Source of the DNA: Rhynchopus sp. YZ270_cl-10 | Lineage: Eukaryota > Euglenozoa > Diplonemea > Diplonemida > Diplonemidae | DNA: 64,000 nucleotides | Direction of reading: 5' to 3' | Assembly (NCBI GenBank): GCA_964035575.1 | Contig: OZ037895.1 | Location: forward strand, 1 to 64,000 | Shown: positions 21,890 through 32,804 of the stretch, piece after piece | How the letters are laid out: each line of letters starts with the position of its first letter | Numbering within the stretch: the first letter of the stretch is position 1 | Translations under genes and position numbers: made by a program | The notes under the pieces: generated by a model | The model's input: only the letters and a program-made list of their open reading frames with translations | Told to the model about the DNA's origin: nothing | Database searches by the model: none

Positions 21890-22903
21890 TTTTTTTTTTT
21901 TTTTTTTCTCTTTTATGTACTTGGTCTTTTTTTGTATGTGAGAATAGAAGAAAGGAAAAAGGAAGAATGGAGTAAACAATAAAGACAATAAAATGAACAG
22001 GAAAATGGAAAAGGAAAAAGGAAATGAAAAAATGATGACCAAAAAAGGTCGGTGTTTCAAGTTTTAGTATAAAAGGTGGGCGGTAAAGTAAAGTAAGTGG
22101 CCACTTCCTCCTAAACAAAACAAGAAACTGCATCGTGTGTTTGTTTTTTATTCTTTTTAATCAATTTGAATACACAGGCGTCACACTTATGGGGCAAAAA
22201 AAGGAAAAAAAGAAGACCTAATCCTCCTTACTTAAAAGAAGGGAAGGGAGAATAAAAAACACACGTGCCCATTGTTTCGTTGTCTGCAGGATGTCTTGTT
22301 TTAGTGCCTCACCTGGAAAAAGAAAAATGGATTCCACTCAGTAAAAATAGCACACCTGTTGAACACACGTCAGGCCAGGAACAGAAGAAAAGCAAACGCT
22401 TCCACGAATGGAAGCAAAAGAAAAGTGTGGTGAAAAAACCCTTTTGGCCAAGGTGGTCTTGACTCTCTGTCTACATACTTTGGGGATGCATGAAAAAATG
22501 AAACTAGATGATAGATAACAAGGAGTGTGCGAGAGTGGCCCTTCTCCAAGCTAAACAAAAAGCAAACACCCTCCACCCATCTGATCCCGCCCACAAACAC
22601 AAACAATCACGACAGAAAACAAAACAGGCAGAGGATGACCAGGGTAGGTTTTACTTGGACAGCGAACCTCTGCCTTGATTCCTCTCACGCTCAGCAGGCG
22701 AGTTGCCTCAACTCTCCAGACCTGTGCTGCAACACAGGCCTGCACCTTTAGCCGCTTTTCGCTTCATGCCCCTCATCTGGCGCACTACTAACGGGGGACG
22801 CCCCATGTAGGCACATCGGTAGGATTTCGTCTTAACATAGTTTTTTGTGTAAAAAAAAATGAACCCCTTTTTTGTGTAAAAAAAAATGAACCCCAGAGAA
22901 GCA
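21890..22903. other. No gene recognised; A-run and TGAACCCC mini-repeats
   Basis: An 18-base T-run (21890-21907) is followed by a purine-rich stretch (to about 22070) and unique-looking sequence. Near 22828-22893 lies TCTTAACATAGTTTTTTGTG followed by two copies of an A9-TGAACCCC unit. The same block recurs after the second family B element (50540-50735). The long minus-strand ORF that enters here is only read-through from the truncated LINE. Confidence 0.5.
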
Positions 22904-22979
22904 TTCGCAGTATCTCAGTACGTAGAAGGCTGCCTGGGAGTCCCCGAGGTCCACAAGGGCTTCCAGGTTGCGGCGGGAA
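22904..22979 (-). mobile_element. 76-bp fragment of family A LINE
   Basis: It matches 36981-37056 of the full A element from TTCGCAGTATCTCAGTACG to GCGGCGGGAA. This piece spans the point at which copy 1 is truncated (equivalent to about 37010). Confidence 0.85.
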
Positions 22980-23051
22980 CGTACCCCCCTTGCCCTGTCC
23001 AGTTTGATGTGGAACAAAAAAAAGTCGAGCCTAGGGCTAAGTTGAACAACA
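22978..23051 (+). repeat. 74-bp block Y, left copy
   Basis: It begins AACGTACCCCCCTTGCCCTG and ends TTGAACAACAC, and sits directly upstream of the first family B element. An almost identical copy lies directly downstream of the second family B element (50424-50498). Confidence 0.85.
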
Positions 23052-26000
23052 CAGGGGCACACACGTTTTGCTACACACTACCCCATCTTGTCCTTTGCTT
23101 CTCCCCTTATCCCCTTTCCCCCACTTGTTTTCCCCCTTGTGTGGGTCCTACCTGTCGCCTCCTAGTGGCGTGTCCTGGGCAGAGAGAAGGCCGTTGAGTA
23201 GTTCCTCTCTGGCGAAGTGCAGGTAGAGACGTGTATTTTGTCTTCCTTGTCCTTTTGTTTTTTACTGTTTTGACTTTTTTGTTTTCTTGGTGGTGAAGAT
23301 GTGCAGGTGGAGTGCCCAGCTTTGGGCTATGGTGCTCCTGTGTGGAGCCATGGATGATGGCGGGGGTGACAGCCGAAGCTGGTGCAGCAACATGAGCAAC
23401 ATGCGCAGCAGCAGCAGCATGAGCAGGAGCAGCATGAGCAGCAGCATGAGCAGCAGCAGCATGTGCAGCAGCAGCATGAGCAGCAGCATCGTGAGCAGGA
23501 GCACTGCCATCAACATCAGTACCTCCCACGGTTGCGGCAGGCACGTATCGCGAGTGGGCTCCTCAACACCAACTCAGCACTCTCAGGTACCACGTTCTCG
23601 CTGCAGCAACATGAGCAGCCATGACTGGAGTGATGGCCTCTATGGCAGCGTCTACTGCAACAATAGCGGCTCCAACAACCACACCAGCAACATCTACACC
23701 TGCAGCAATGGCCGCAAGGGCTTCATGTGCAGCGGCTACAGAAGCTGCAGGTGCACCCCCATTCCCCCCCATTATTACCCCAAAAAGAGGCCTGTGCCCA
23801 ACAACCCAAGCGGCTGCAGCTTTGATAGCAGCAACAACAACAACAACTACAACAACGGTGGCAGACACTGGATGCGTGGGCGGACACTAGATGTGCGGGC
23901 GGACAGCATCAGCAGCAACAACAGCAACTACAACAACAGTGGCAGACAGTGGATGCGCGGGCGGACACTAGATGTGCGGGCGGGCAGCATCAGCAGCAAC
24001 AACAACAACAACTACAACAACAGTGGCAGACAGTGGATGCGCGGGTGGACACTAGATGTGCGGGCGGACAGCATCAGCAGCAACAACAACAACAACTACA
24101 ACAACGGTGGCAGACAGCGGATGCGCGGGCGGACACAGGATGTGCGGGCGGACAGTATCAGCAGCAACAACAGCAACTACAACAACAACCGTAACACCAG
24201 CAACAACAACAGCATCAGCAGCACCTGCAGCAGCACCGACAGCAACAGCAACAGCAGCAGCAGCAACTGCAGCAACAACACTGTAGGTGGGGGTGAGCGA
24301 GGTATGCTGGTGTTCGGGGCCAGCCTTGCGGGGCGAGAAGGACAGAGTTACTGTGTGACGTTACGGGTGTGGGGGACCTTTATCACCCCCAATGTTCACA
24401 TGGGGCGTGCAGAACATGGGCTTGGGTTTGACTGGTGGAGCATCCTTTGGGAACGCCTTTCTTCTCTGCGCCGACCAGACCCCCGCTGGGTAGCCGAGGC
24501 ACCTGAGTGGGGTGTGTTTGTGTCTTTCGCGGTCCTGGACATGTGGAAGGACAGACGCGCCCCTACCCTCAGTCACCTCATATTGTGGCTGGTGGGTAGG
24601 AGGGGGACCAGGAGGACGCGCCGAGGTCACAGGTCCTTGAACTGGACCAAGGCACAGGCGAGCAGGTTCCGTCGGCGCAAGGCGCCATGCAAGCGTCCGC
24701 CCTCTCAACTTTTCCGCAGGATAAGGGCAGCCGTTGTGAGAGTGGCTTTGCAGTGGGTGGCCATCTGGGCTCTGGTTTGCGTGGGGTATGAGCTTGGGAG
24801 ATCGGCGCCACGGGCTTTGGGTTGTGCACTGATCCGGGACGCAGAGCTGCTGAGTGTGCTGCTGAGGAAGGGGCTCCTACAGGGCCGATACAGAGCACGT
24901 AGCGGGAGGCTGTGGTTGCGAGTACTTGCCAGCAGGGTGTGGGTTTTCATGCAGAGGTTGAGGCGACCGGCGGGGACAGGGGACGGGTGGGAGCTGTCAC
25001 CTCAGAGCATAAGCCTGGGGCCCGGGGCGCTGGCAGGTGGAGCAGACGGGGACATCAACCCGGAGGAGGCGGCAAACCTTGACGCATTCCTCGAGGTGCA
25101 TGGGGGGAAGAGGGTGCCGAACGCAGCCAACGGCGAGTGCATGTACGTGGCCTTACTGGGTAAGAAGAACGCGCTGTACTTGGATGTCAGCAAAGCACGC
25201 ACTGAGCTGGCTGACAGAGCGCGGGTCACGAAGGTGAAGACCGGTCTCAGACGCTACTTCGAGACCGAGGCACAGCTGTCAAGCTTCATTGACGGCCTCA
25301 CCAACCCTGAGGTGTGGGGCAACCACCTCACCCTACACCTGGCAGCAAATGCATGGTCCACCACGATAGCGGTAGTGCAGCCTGGGCCGAATCCAGTGGT
25401 GACGATCAACCCCGCAGCCTCATCGAAAGACTTGCGGACGCAGAAAGACCGCCGCGTCAGGGTAGTTTCACTCCTCAATAATCACTATGAGGAAGTGCAA
25501 ATGGACCCAAAGAACGCCCTGGCAATGGTCCAGTCGGCCCCCTTCGCAGAGCTTGACCCGAAAGGCCTAACAGCAACACCCATCCCTGCCATGACGAAGG
25601 AGTCGCCTTCTCCTCTGGGGGCTGATGCACCGAGGCTCTTCTGCCCTGTTCCGTGTTGCAACGGAAGCAGTCTACACCGTCCCCAGCCCTTCTCTGTTCC
25701 CGGCCTGCGCACACACATCGGTGCACACCTGTCTTCCGGCGACCACATCCCCCACGACACCCTCAACAAGTTGGGGTTAGGACAGTGTGAAGCGTGTGGG
25801 GGGATACGGTCGGCATCGAAGGAGACATGTCTTCAGTGTGCGAAACTGGTAAAGGCGATCGCAAAGCCCACACCCAGGGAACGCACCGCAGTGGAAAAGG
25901 CAGACGACGTTGACTTGCCGGAGTGGTGGGAGATAGCTCAAATCCCCATCAGGACAACAGATGCGATCCCCACGAGCATCGACCGTCCAGCCGCTGTGGA

Positions 26001-29000
26001 GTTCACCCAGGCACTTGAGGATGTGGCCGCAGTTGGCGATGAGGCAAGCTGGAAACGTTTGTGCATGTTCGCGAAGCTGGTCCTACCGGCGAAGCGAGGT
26101 GGGAAGCACCTCAAGACGAAGGTGGCAGTCTTGCGGCAGAAGGATGTGGATGAGTGGAGAGAAGGTGAGATCGCAGCAATGTGGCGAGCAGCTGCGAATC
26201 GCACAGGCGGTACGAAGAAGGAGAAGGAGCGGAAGGAACCAACGTGGGAAGAAAGGGAGAAGGCGATGGTCCGGGAGGTGCGGAATGGGAGGATGGCAGC
26301 AGGGATGAGCCGCCTCCACAAGGGTGGGCTGGCAGAGCGTACTGAGGAATCCACAGACATCCTCCGCAGAAAGCACCCCCATGAGGAACCCCAACCTGCC
26401 ACTTCTCTGCCGGAAATTGCTTCCGAGCCGCTGAAGCCGATCGCCGCCCTCAAAGCCATAAATAGCATGGCAAAGGGCTCTGCTCCAGGTCCCTTTGGTC
26501 TGCGCGGGGATCACCTCAAGGGGTGGATGGTCAAACACCCGGACCTGAACATCTTGCCACTGATGACGCAAGTCCTGGACCTGCTGCGACGCGGGAAAGC
26601 CCCCTCCGAGACAGCTATGTTCATGGCAGGAGCTACTCTGGTGGCGTTAAAGAAGGGTGACCAAGGCGACGTCCGCCCCATCTCTGCAGGCAACACACTT
26701 CGGCGAGTCGTGAGCAAGATCGAGGTGGCGTCTGTGAGGGAAAAGGCACGAGGAGTGCTGCTGCCAGGGAGACAAGTTGGGGTGGCGGTGGACGGTGGAC
26801 TGGAAGCGGCGACAATGGTTGTGGCAGCATACGCAAAACGACACCAGGGGAGCGACAAAGTGATCGTACAGATTGACTACGAGAACGCATTCAACAGCAT
26901 CTTTCGCAAGACTTTTCTGGAAGCCACAAGGAAATATCTCCCGTCCATTTCACCGTGGGTCGAATGGTGCTACAACTCCCACACCGGGCTAGTGTATGGT
27001 GACGAGATGATCCCATCCACCAGAGGCGCGCAGCAAGGCGACCCCGCAGGGCCCCTACTCTTCTCCCTGGGGATCAAAGCACTGACAGACGAAGTGCGTG
27101 CAGTCCAGGGCATCGACTGTAGCATCTGGTACCTCGATGATGGGACGATCATGGGGAACCCAGAGGCGGTGGCTCGAGCGCTGGAGTTAGTGAGGACACG
27201 CAGTGCGGAGCTGGGGCTGAAGGTGAAGCTGTCAAAGTGTGAAGTCATCGCCCTAGGACAGCAGACTCCGTTGGACCTGGACAGAGCTGGCCTCCCCGTG
27301 TGCAGCCACACCACTGACTTGGCGGAGACTTGCTCAGCCTGTGAAGGAAAAGTGATGAGCGTGAAGTATGGAGGCTTTGCGTTCCTGGGGGCGCCAATCG
27401 GGGACGACGAGTACTGCGAAGCGTACATGGAGAAGAAGGTGGAGGAATTCGCGGTGCAACTGCGTCTGCTGCAGAAGGTGTCTGACTCGCAGGCTGGACT
27501 GACATTACTCCGTCAGTGCGAGGGGTTTGCACGCATGGTTTTCTACATGAGAGCCATTGGTCACGCGTGCACCCACAAGTACCTCAGCCAGTACGACAAG
27601 GAGGTAGACGCTGCCCTGGCCGCGCTTTTTGGTGATGAGGATGGAGGCCTGCCGGAAGAAGCACGGAGACAGGCCGCACTGCCATGTAGGGTAGGGGGCA
27701 TGGGCGTGCGCCGCATCCGCGACCACTGGACTGCAGCAGCCATGGGAGCAAGGAGCGGCCTGCACCAACTGTGCACCGAACTGGACCCCAGCTTCACCTG
27801 GGACGCCGAAGGATGGGAACGGACGGCAACGCTGTACAACGAGCAAGTGGCTGAAGGTGCTAGGATCGACCCCAAGCTGCAGCCAGCCGTCCCCCTGCGT
27901 CAACGTGATCTGTCTGCAGGGATCCTGGAGGAACAATTGCGGGACCTCTTCGTCAAGGGTGATGCGTACGACAAGGCGCGTCTCAATTCTCTGGCCCTCC
28001 CCCAAGCAGGGTCCTGGCTTACTGCACCCCCCACCTGGGAGCACTACATCCCTCCGATTGCATTCAAGGCCGCAGCCAGACTCCGCCTCCACCTCCCCAT
28101 ATACGCGGAGGGTGTCTCATGCAGGCAATGCAACCAGCCCATGGACACCAGGGGGGACCACATCTTCGCCTGCAGAATGGGTGGGCATCGTATACTGCGA
28201 CATAACTCAGTACGCGATTATGTGTATGGAGCAGCAAATGAGGCAGGTCTGAGCCCCATCCTGGAACCCAACCACCTCATCCTGGGCAACAACAAGCCCG
28301 CTGACATTCTGCTGTCCACAGGGGTCGGGGAGTCGAGAGGACGAGCTATCGATGTGACTGTGTGGACGCCGACGTCAGCGTCGATGGTGCAGGGTGCCGC
28401 AGTCGCGAAGGGGTACGCGGCGACGAAGGCGGAAACTGCCAAGAGGAAGAAGCATGGTGACGCGTGTGCGGCGGAGCGGCTGGCGTTCACACCCTTCGCC
28501 CTGGAGACCACAGGAGGTCTGGGACCCGCGGCGGCGTCGATATGGCAGCAGATGCTCCGTTTCGCAGCGGACAGGAAGCTTGGGAACAGAGTGGAGATGT
28601 CACAGAGGTGGAATTGGGGGCTAGGGACGACGCTGCAGCGACAGATCGGGAAGGCCGCGACGGATCGAGGGTCTCTGACTGGTTGCCTGAGGGGTCCTCT
28701 GCGAGAGCGTGTGGACTTAGATCCCACCGTCGACCCGGAAGAGGGGGACTTGATACGCTTGCCCCCCGACCATCTACCTAACCTGGAAGTGACAGACGAC
28801 CACCAGGGAGACATCAGGGTGTGTGCGGAGGAGGAGCCAGAGACAGGCAACGAGAAGGAAACGGCGCCAGAGACAGCAGCACAGGACCCAACCCCCCACA
28901 GCGAACTGGAGGCCAACTTGGTGAAGTGGGGGCTGTCCCGACCGCAGGTGCCCGTGCCGTTCCGAGTAGGAGACTGTGCGTTCGACGCAGTGTGCTGGTC

Positions 29001-31042
29001 AGTGCGGAGCTGGAAGGTGGTGACATCGTCGACCCTTCGGTCCCTGGCGGTGGAGAGAGTGAAGAGAGATGCTGACCTGGCGAGAAATGCGATGCCCGAC
29101 CTCGCGACCTGGGTGCGATGGATGAGCCTGGCAGGGAACAGGGATCGCAGGTCGTGGGCGGACCAGACAGCACTGGCGGGTCTGGCACGGGCTTTGCAGG
29201 TAGTCATTGTGGCGGTCGTGTCATCGGACTCTAAGGTGCACATCCATAGACCAGCCAGCAAGTCGAACGGGGCCGTAGCAGTGCTGCACACAGGAGCTCA
29301 CGAGGCTGGCCACTTCTCGCCGTTATGCATGACAGACAACACGTTTGCATATCTGCGAAGCCTTGCCCCCGACACCCCCCTTCCAGAGATGCAGTGCCAC
29401 AGCACCGGAGCGCTGTCACGGATGGAGGAGCGCCCGGGGAGACAGGGGGAATTGCTCACGTGCGAAAACTGCGCACTCATCACCGAATGTAGTGTCCCCC
29501 ACTGGTTTTGTAGTTCCTGCGAGCGCACATGGTGTGAGGGATGTGGGAGCGCCAACGCAAAGTGTGTGCTGAGGGCAAAGCCAGTTCAGCCAGTTCAGCC
29601 AGTTCAGCCAGTTCAGCCGACAACATCGCAGACAGTGGGAGGTAGCTACTACAACAGCAACCCAGCTCCCCCACAGGACGCGGCAACGGAGGTGAAGGAG
29701 GAGGTTATGGATGAGGAGGATTCCGCCGACTGCGCCGACCACGACACCACCATGGACAACAACACCGCAACCGCAGCAGAATCCTTCGTCTGGGGGCCAT
29801 CAGAGCAGAGCTACAACACCACACCAACAGCTCTGACTGGTGACCACCACTTGGGTTCAGCGAAGACTGGTGGATGGACGGCTAAGTCCCACGCGGAAAG
29901 AAGGACGAAGCTGACCACCCTTGGGACTTCGCGGCGGGCGCAGGGGAACCACACTCGTCGCTCCGGTGTAGTGGAGGACAGGTCTGCGGAGACCACAGCA
30001 AGGCGGCCTTCTCCCCCTATCTCGCGAGGGTCGGATGTGGAGGCGAAAGGGTTAGTCCCACACAGCCAGAAGGAAGGGGACAGGGTGCCGAGAAATGTCG
30101 AAGAGTGGGCGGACTGCTTCTTCCCCAGGGGAGGGACCAGGCGAGAGGGAATGACTCCCTTGGCACCGGAGGTGGCGTACGAGGAGCTGGACGCGTGGTG
30201 GGATCAGCGGGAGGAGCTGGGGCGCGTCGGAGGACGGCAGACGAGTCAGTACGGGGCGCTTAGGGCGGTCCTGGTGCTGATGATGGAGGCGACCTTCAAA
30301 TAGAAGGGCCTCGCGATTGGTTGTGATTGTGGTTTATGTGGGCACTGTTGCCCTTCCCTTCTCTGTTATTTTCCCCCACCCCAACTTTTGTGTGTAGCAA
30401 CACCTGTTTAGTTCCCTGTTTCCTTTTTACCCCCAACCCCTCCCATTAGATACATGTGTGTAATCCCCCTGGTGTCAAGCCCCTTGTATGTAAATTCCAA
30501 ATCTTCCCCCTCACAGAAAACGTCAGGAGTAAGCCAAGGAGGCGGTTTGTCTGTGGGCGTCGGCCTAGGAGTAAGCGACGGAGATTTTTTCCCCCACCCC
30601 ATCCCCTACGAGTTCCATGGGGGGTCGCTACTGGCGTTAATCATCCAAACAAAAAAGACTACAAGAGACAAAACAAAAGTAACAAGAAAGGAACTTCGTA
30701 TTGTAAAAAGAAAGCCCCATCCCGCCCCTTCCTCCCCTCCAGAACCAGCTGGGCACCAATACTGGAAATACAGCAAAACCACACAGACTGGACAGTCTAT
30801 ATTCACCCCTGCCTCTCCCGTGTTAATGTTCACCCCTCCTTTATCCCAAATTGTCATAGAGCTAAATATAGTTGTATGCCTCGCTTCGCTCGGCAAACAA
30901 CGATACATAATAGGGCGACATGCTGATGACAAATATCTCCCTCGTTTAATTCACTTTTGTGCCTCGTTCTAACTAAACCGGCACATGTACTGATTGTAAG
31001 ACTTTTGGCCCTCGCTTCGCTCGGACCAAGCGCCTTTCATGT

Positions 31043-31107
<65 letters not shown>
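23052..31107 (+). mobile_element. Family B LINE copy 1, looks full-length
   Basis: It starts at CAGGGGCACACACGTTTTGC, the same start as the second copy at 42409. It carries a single long ORF, a ~740-bp 3'UTR and a 63-base poly(A) tail (31045-31107). The 3'UTR holds CTCGCTTCGCTCGG twice (near 30880 and 31012). It differs from the copy at 42.4-50.4 kb by only a handful of substitutions and short-repeat length changes. The tail is followed directly by an antisense family A fragment. Confidence 0.93.
23299..30303 (+). CDS. Family B LINE polyprotein: OTU-Znf-RT-RLE-OTU (2334 aa)
   Basis: It drives retrotransposition. Approximate order: Ser/Asn-rich low complexity (1-330); the shared module WKDRRAPTLSHLILWLVG (~420); a hydrophobic stretch ALQWVAIWALVCVGYELG (~485). 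OTU-like domain 1 follows (~610-730; GECMYVAL, NHYEEV), then a C2H2/CxxC finger region (~780-845). RT (~1050-1370) has IDYENAF, GAQQGDPAGPLLFSL and YLDDG. The zinc motif CRQC...GDHIFACRMGGH (~1607-1635) precedes the endonuclease (KPADILLS...AIDVT...K, ~1665-1715). OTU-like domain 2 (~1890-2005) has GDCAFDAV and GHFSPL; a Cys cluster lies at ~2055. The start is the first ATG; translation may begin further in. RT type and endonuclease place it among RLE-bearing non-LTR elements (R2/NeSL/CRE grade); the clade is not assigned. Confidence 0.9.
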   Translation: MCRWSAQLWAMVLLCGAMDDGGGDSRSWCSNMSNMRSSSSMSRSSMSSSMSSSSMCSSSMSSSIVSRSTAINISTSHGCGRHVSRVGSSTPTQHSQVPRSRCSNMSSHDWSDGLYGSVYCNNSGSNNHTSNIYTCSNGRKGFMCSGYRSCRCTPIPPHYYPKKRPVPNNPSGCSFDSSNNNNNYNNGGRHWMRGRTLDVRADSISSNNSNYNNSGRQWMRGRTLDVRAGSISSNNNNNYNNSGRQWMRGWTLDVRADSISSNNNNNYNNGGRQRMRGRTQDVRADSISSNNSNYNNNRNTSNNNSISSTCSSTDSNSNSSSSNCSNNTVGGGERGMLVFGASLAGREGQSYCVTLRVWGTFITPNVHMGRAEHGLGFDWWSILWERLSSLRRPDPRWVAEAPEWGVFVSFAVLDMWKDRRAPTLSHLILWLVGRRGTRRTRRGHRSLNWTKAQASRFRRRKAPCKRPPSQLFRRIRAAVVRVALQWVAIWALVCVGYELGRSAPRALGCALIRDAELLSVLLRKGLLQGRYRARSGRLWLRVLASRVWVFMQRLRRPAGTGDGWELSPQSISLGPGALAGGADGDINPEEAANLDAFLEVHGGKRVPNAANGECMYVALLGKKNALYLDVSKARTELADRARVTKVKTGLRRYFETEAQLSSFIDGLTNPEVWGNHLTLHLAANAWSTTIAVVQPGPNPVVTINPAASSKDLRTQKDRRVRVVSLLNNHYEEVQMDPKNALAMVQSAPFAELDPKGLTATPIPAMTKESPSPLGADAPRLFCPVPCCNGSSLHRPQPFSVPGLRTHIGAHLSSGDHIPHDTLNKLGLGQCEACGGIRSASKETCLQCAKLVKAIAKPTPRERTAVEKADDVDLPEWWEIAQIPIRTTDAIPTSIDRPAAVEFTQALEDVAAVGDEASWKRLCMFAKLVLPAKRGGKHLKTKVAVLRQKDVDEWREGEIAAMWRAAANRTGGTKKEKERKEPTWEEREKAMVREVRNGRMAAGMSRLHKGGLAERTEESTDILRRKHPHEEPQPATSLPEIASEPLKPIAALKAINSMAKGSAPGPFGLRGDHLKGWMVKHPDLNILPLMTQVLDLLRRGKAPSETAMFMAGATLVALKKGDQGDVRPISAGNTLRRVVSKIEVASVREKARGVLLPGRQVGVAVDGGLEAATMVVAAYAKRHQGSDKVIVQIDYENAFNSIFRKTFLEATRKYLPSISPWVEWCYNSHTGLVYGDEMIPSTRGAQQGDPAGPLLFSLGIKALTDEVRAVQGIDCSIWYLDDGTIMGNPEAVARALELVRTRSAELGLKVKLSKCEVIALGQQTPLDLDRAGLPVCSHTTDLAETCSACEGKVMSVKYGGFAFLGAPIGDDEYCEAYMEKKVEEFAVQLRLLQKVSDSQAGLTLLRQCEGFARMVFYMRAIGHACTHKYLSQYDKEVDAALAALFGDEDGGLPEEARRQAALPCRVGGMGVRRIRDHWTAAAMGARSGLHQLCTELDPSFTWDAEGWERTATLYNEQVAEGARIDPKLQPAVPLRQRDLSAGILEEQLRDLFVKGDAYDKARLNSLALPQAGSWLTAPPTWEHYIPPIAFKAAARLRLHLPIYAEGVSCRQCNQPMDTRGDHIFACRMGGHRILRHNSVRDYVYGAANEAGLSPILEPNHLILGNNKPADILLSTGVGESRGRAIDVTVWTPTSASMVQGAAVAKGYAATKAETAKRKKHGDACAAERLAFTPFALETTGGLGPAAASIWQQMLRFAADRKLGNRVEMSQRWNWGLGTTLQRQIGKAATDRGSLTGCLRGPLRERVDLDPTVDPEEGDLIRLPPDHLPNLEVTDDHQGDIRVCAEEEPETGNEKETAPETAAQDPTPHSELEANLVKWGLSRPQVPVPFRVGDCAFDAVCWSVRSWKVVTSSTLRSLAVERVKRDADLARNAMPDLATWVRWMSLAGNRDRRSWADQTALAGLARALQVVIVAVVSSDSKVHIHRPASKSNGAVAVLHTGAHEAGHFSPLCMTDNTFAYLRSLAPDTPLPEMQCHSTGALSRMEERPGRQGELLTCENCALITECSVPHWFCSSCERTWCEGCGSANAKCVLRAKPVQPVQPVQPVQPTTSQTVGGSYYNSNPAPPQDAATEVKEEVMDEEDSADCADHDTTMDNNTATAAESFVWGPSEQSYNTTPTALTGDHHLGSAKTGGWTAKSHAERRTKLTTLGTSRRAQGNHTRRSGVVEDRSAETTARRPSPPISRGSDVEAKGLVPHSQKEGDRVPRNVEEWADCFFPRGGTRREGMTPLAPEVAYEELDAWWDQREELGRVGGRQTSQYGALRAVLVLMMEATFK

Positions 31108-31108
<1 letters not shown>

Positions 31109-32178
31109 CCGCAGACCCAATGGGGATGCCCAAGAAATCGAACCCATCCACATCCAACAGCCGAAACCCGCCTTCACCCATGGCGTCCTGTCCACCCTCG
31201 TTCAACGTGAACCCCACGGCCTCGAGATCCTCCTTGGAGACGCCACCAGTGGAGATGAGCTCACACTTGTTCGCGTTCACCTCCAACCCCAGTTCGGAGC
31301 TACGAGTGCGCAGAACCTGGTACGCCTCAAAAACCGCCTTAGGGGACCCCCGCAGAGAGCCGTCATCGAGGTACCACAAAGTCCCATCCAGGCCTGGGTG
31401 CCCCTTCAGCTCTAGCGCCATCTGGTGGATGGTCAGGGAGAAGAGAAGCGGGCCCAAGGGATCTCCTTGTTGAGCTCCGCGCTGTGACCTTATGGTATCT
31501 CCACCATAATACAGGCTGGAGGGCTCCAGGTAACACCATCGCACCCATGGGGCCAGCTCGGGGAGGTTCGCGTCGACCGCTCTTAGCATCGACAGGCGGT
31601 CTACGCAGTTGAACGCGTTACGGTAGTCAATTTTCAAAATGACTTTACCTTTTCCGCGGTTGCGCACGGCGTACTGCGAGATAACATCAGTCGCCACTGC
31701 CGCCCCCCTTGCCGTTGCCACCCCCACCTGGTTCCCTCGAAGAAGAAGCGTCCTAGCAGGCACCCGCACTCGCGCCGACAGAATCTTTCCCACCAGTCTG
31801 CGGAGAGTGTCCCCAACCGCAATCGGTCGCACGTCCTCCTCCAGGCCCGGCCCCTTTGCAGGCTTCCGGAGAGCCACCAAGTTAGCGCCGGCGAAGAACT
31901 CAGCCACCTCCACTGGAGCATTTCCTCGTGCCAAAGACGTCAACACTGCGGCCAGCGCTGCCAAAGTGCCCTTAGCCCGCCTCTGTAGGCAAAGTGTACG
32001 AAGGTGCGCGCCCGTCACGTTCGAGGGACCCGCCGCCGATGACTTCGGCATGCTCCGCAGGGCCTTCATCACCTCCACCACTGTCACCGGTGGGACCTCC
32101 TGAGGCTGGGGCCAATCCGCCTGCTCCAGGGCCTTGGAGTCGGCAGCGGCTGGGTGCTTCGTCTGAAGCTTTTCCAGC

Positions 32179-32179
<1 letters not shown>
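31108..32179 (-). mobile_element. Family A RT-core fragment between two poly(A) tails
   Basis: It matches 37092-38158 of the full A element with few changes (for example an in-frame 6-bp difference near 32085-32090). It codes from TLEKLQTKHPAAAD to FLGIPIGSAAF, which is exactly the RT core with IDYRNAF, GAQQGDPLG and YLDDGS. The left edge touches the 63-base A-run of the family B copy. The right edge touches the 33-base T-run that is the tail of family A copy 3. It has no tail of its own. The frame is open but lacks all other domains. Confidence 0.88.
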
Positions 32180-32212
<33 letters not shown>

Positions 32213-32804
32213 CCATAATCTTTTTAGTAGTTTTCTTTTTGGTGAAAATTTTTGAGAACTTCAGTAAGTGTGACCTGACCCGACTGACTGACACCCAAAG
32301 GGGAAAACAACAATAACGCACAACAAAATCAACAACAACAATGGTGGGTCTCGTGCTTACCTGTGGTGGTTTTGAAAAATGAAAAATTGAAATTGACCTT
32401 CACAAGGTAAAAATGAAAAACTAAAGGAGTGAAAAAAGGAACTCAAAGGACAAGAGTTCTGTACAAACTCTACTCTACTGCACAATCTATAAAAGTGGCC
32501 CAATGGCTCCTGATGCCACTGGCCTGGCTCTTAGACAGGTCTTACTCCGAGACTGCCCTCTACCCTCAGAGCCTCGTCCAAGGGGTACGGGCCGTCGCTG
32601 GGGTAGACCCGTCCTAGCCAGCAGCCAACCAAAAATATTAACAAATAGGAAGGGGGGCGGAAAGGGGGGAAAGGGGGGGCAAACCCCAAAGGATGAAAAG
32701 AACAAAAAACACAAAATAAAAAGGGTTAAAAATAAACATGGGGCAAACTGTCATTCTCTACACGCTTCTACACACACACTCTCACCCTCTAACTCTCTAG
32801 CTCT

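Noticed and set aside
25938-29291. Long minus-strand ORFs inside the family B elements
   Set aside because: Antisense shadows of the polyprotein, repeated identically in both B copies.
31108-32179. RT-core fragment as a duplicate assembly of copy 3
   Set aside because: It carries several substitutions and an in-frame 6-bp difference, so it is a distinct copy. Assembly error at the homopolymer junctions remains possible.
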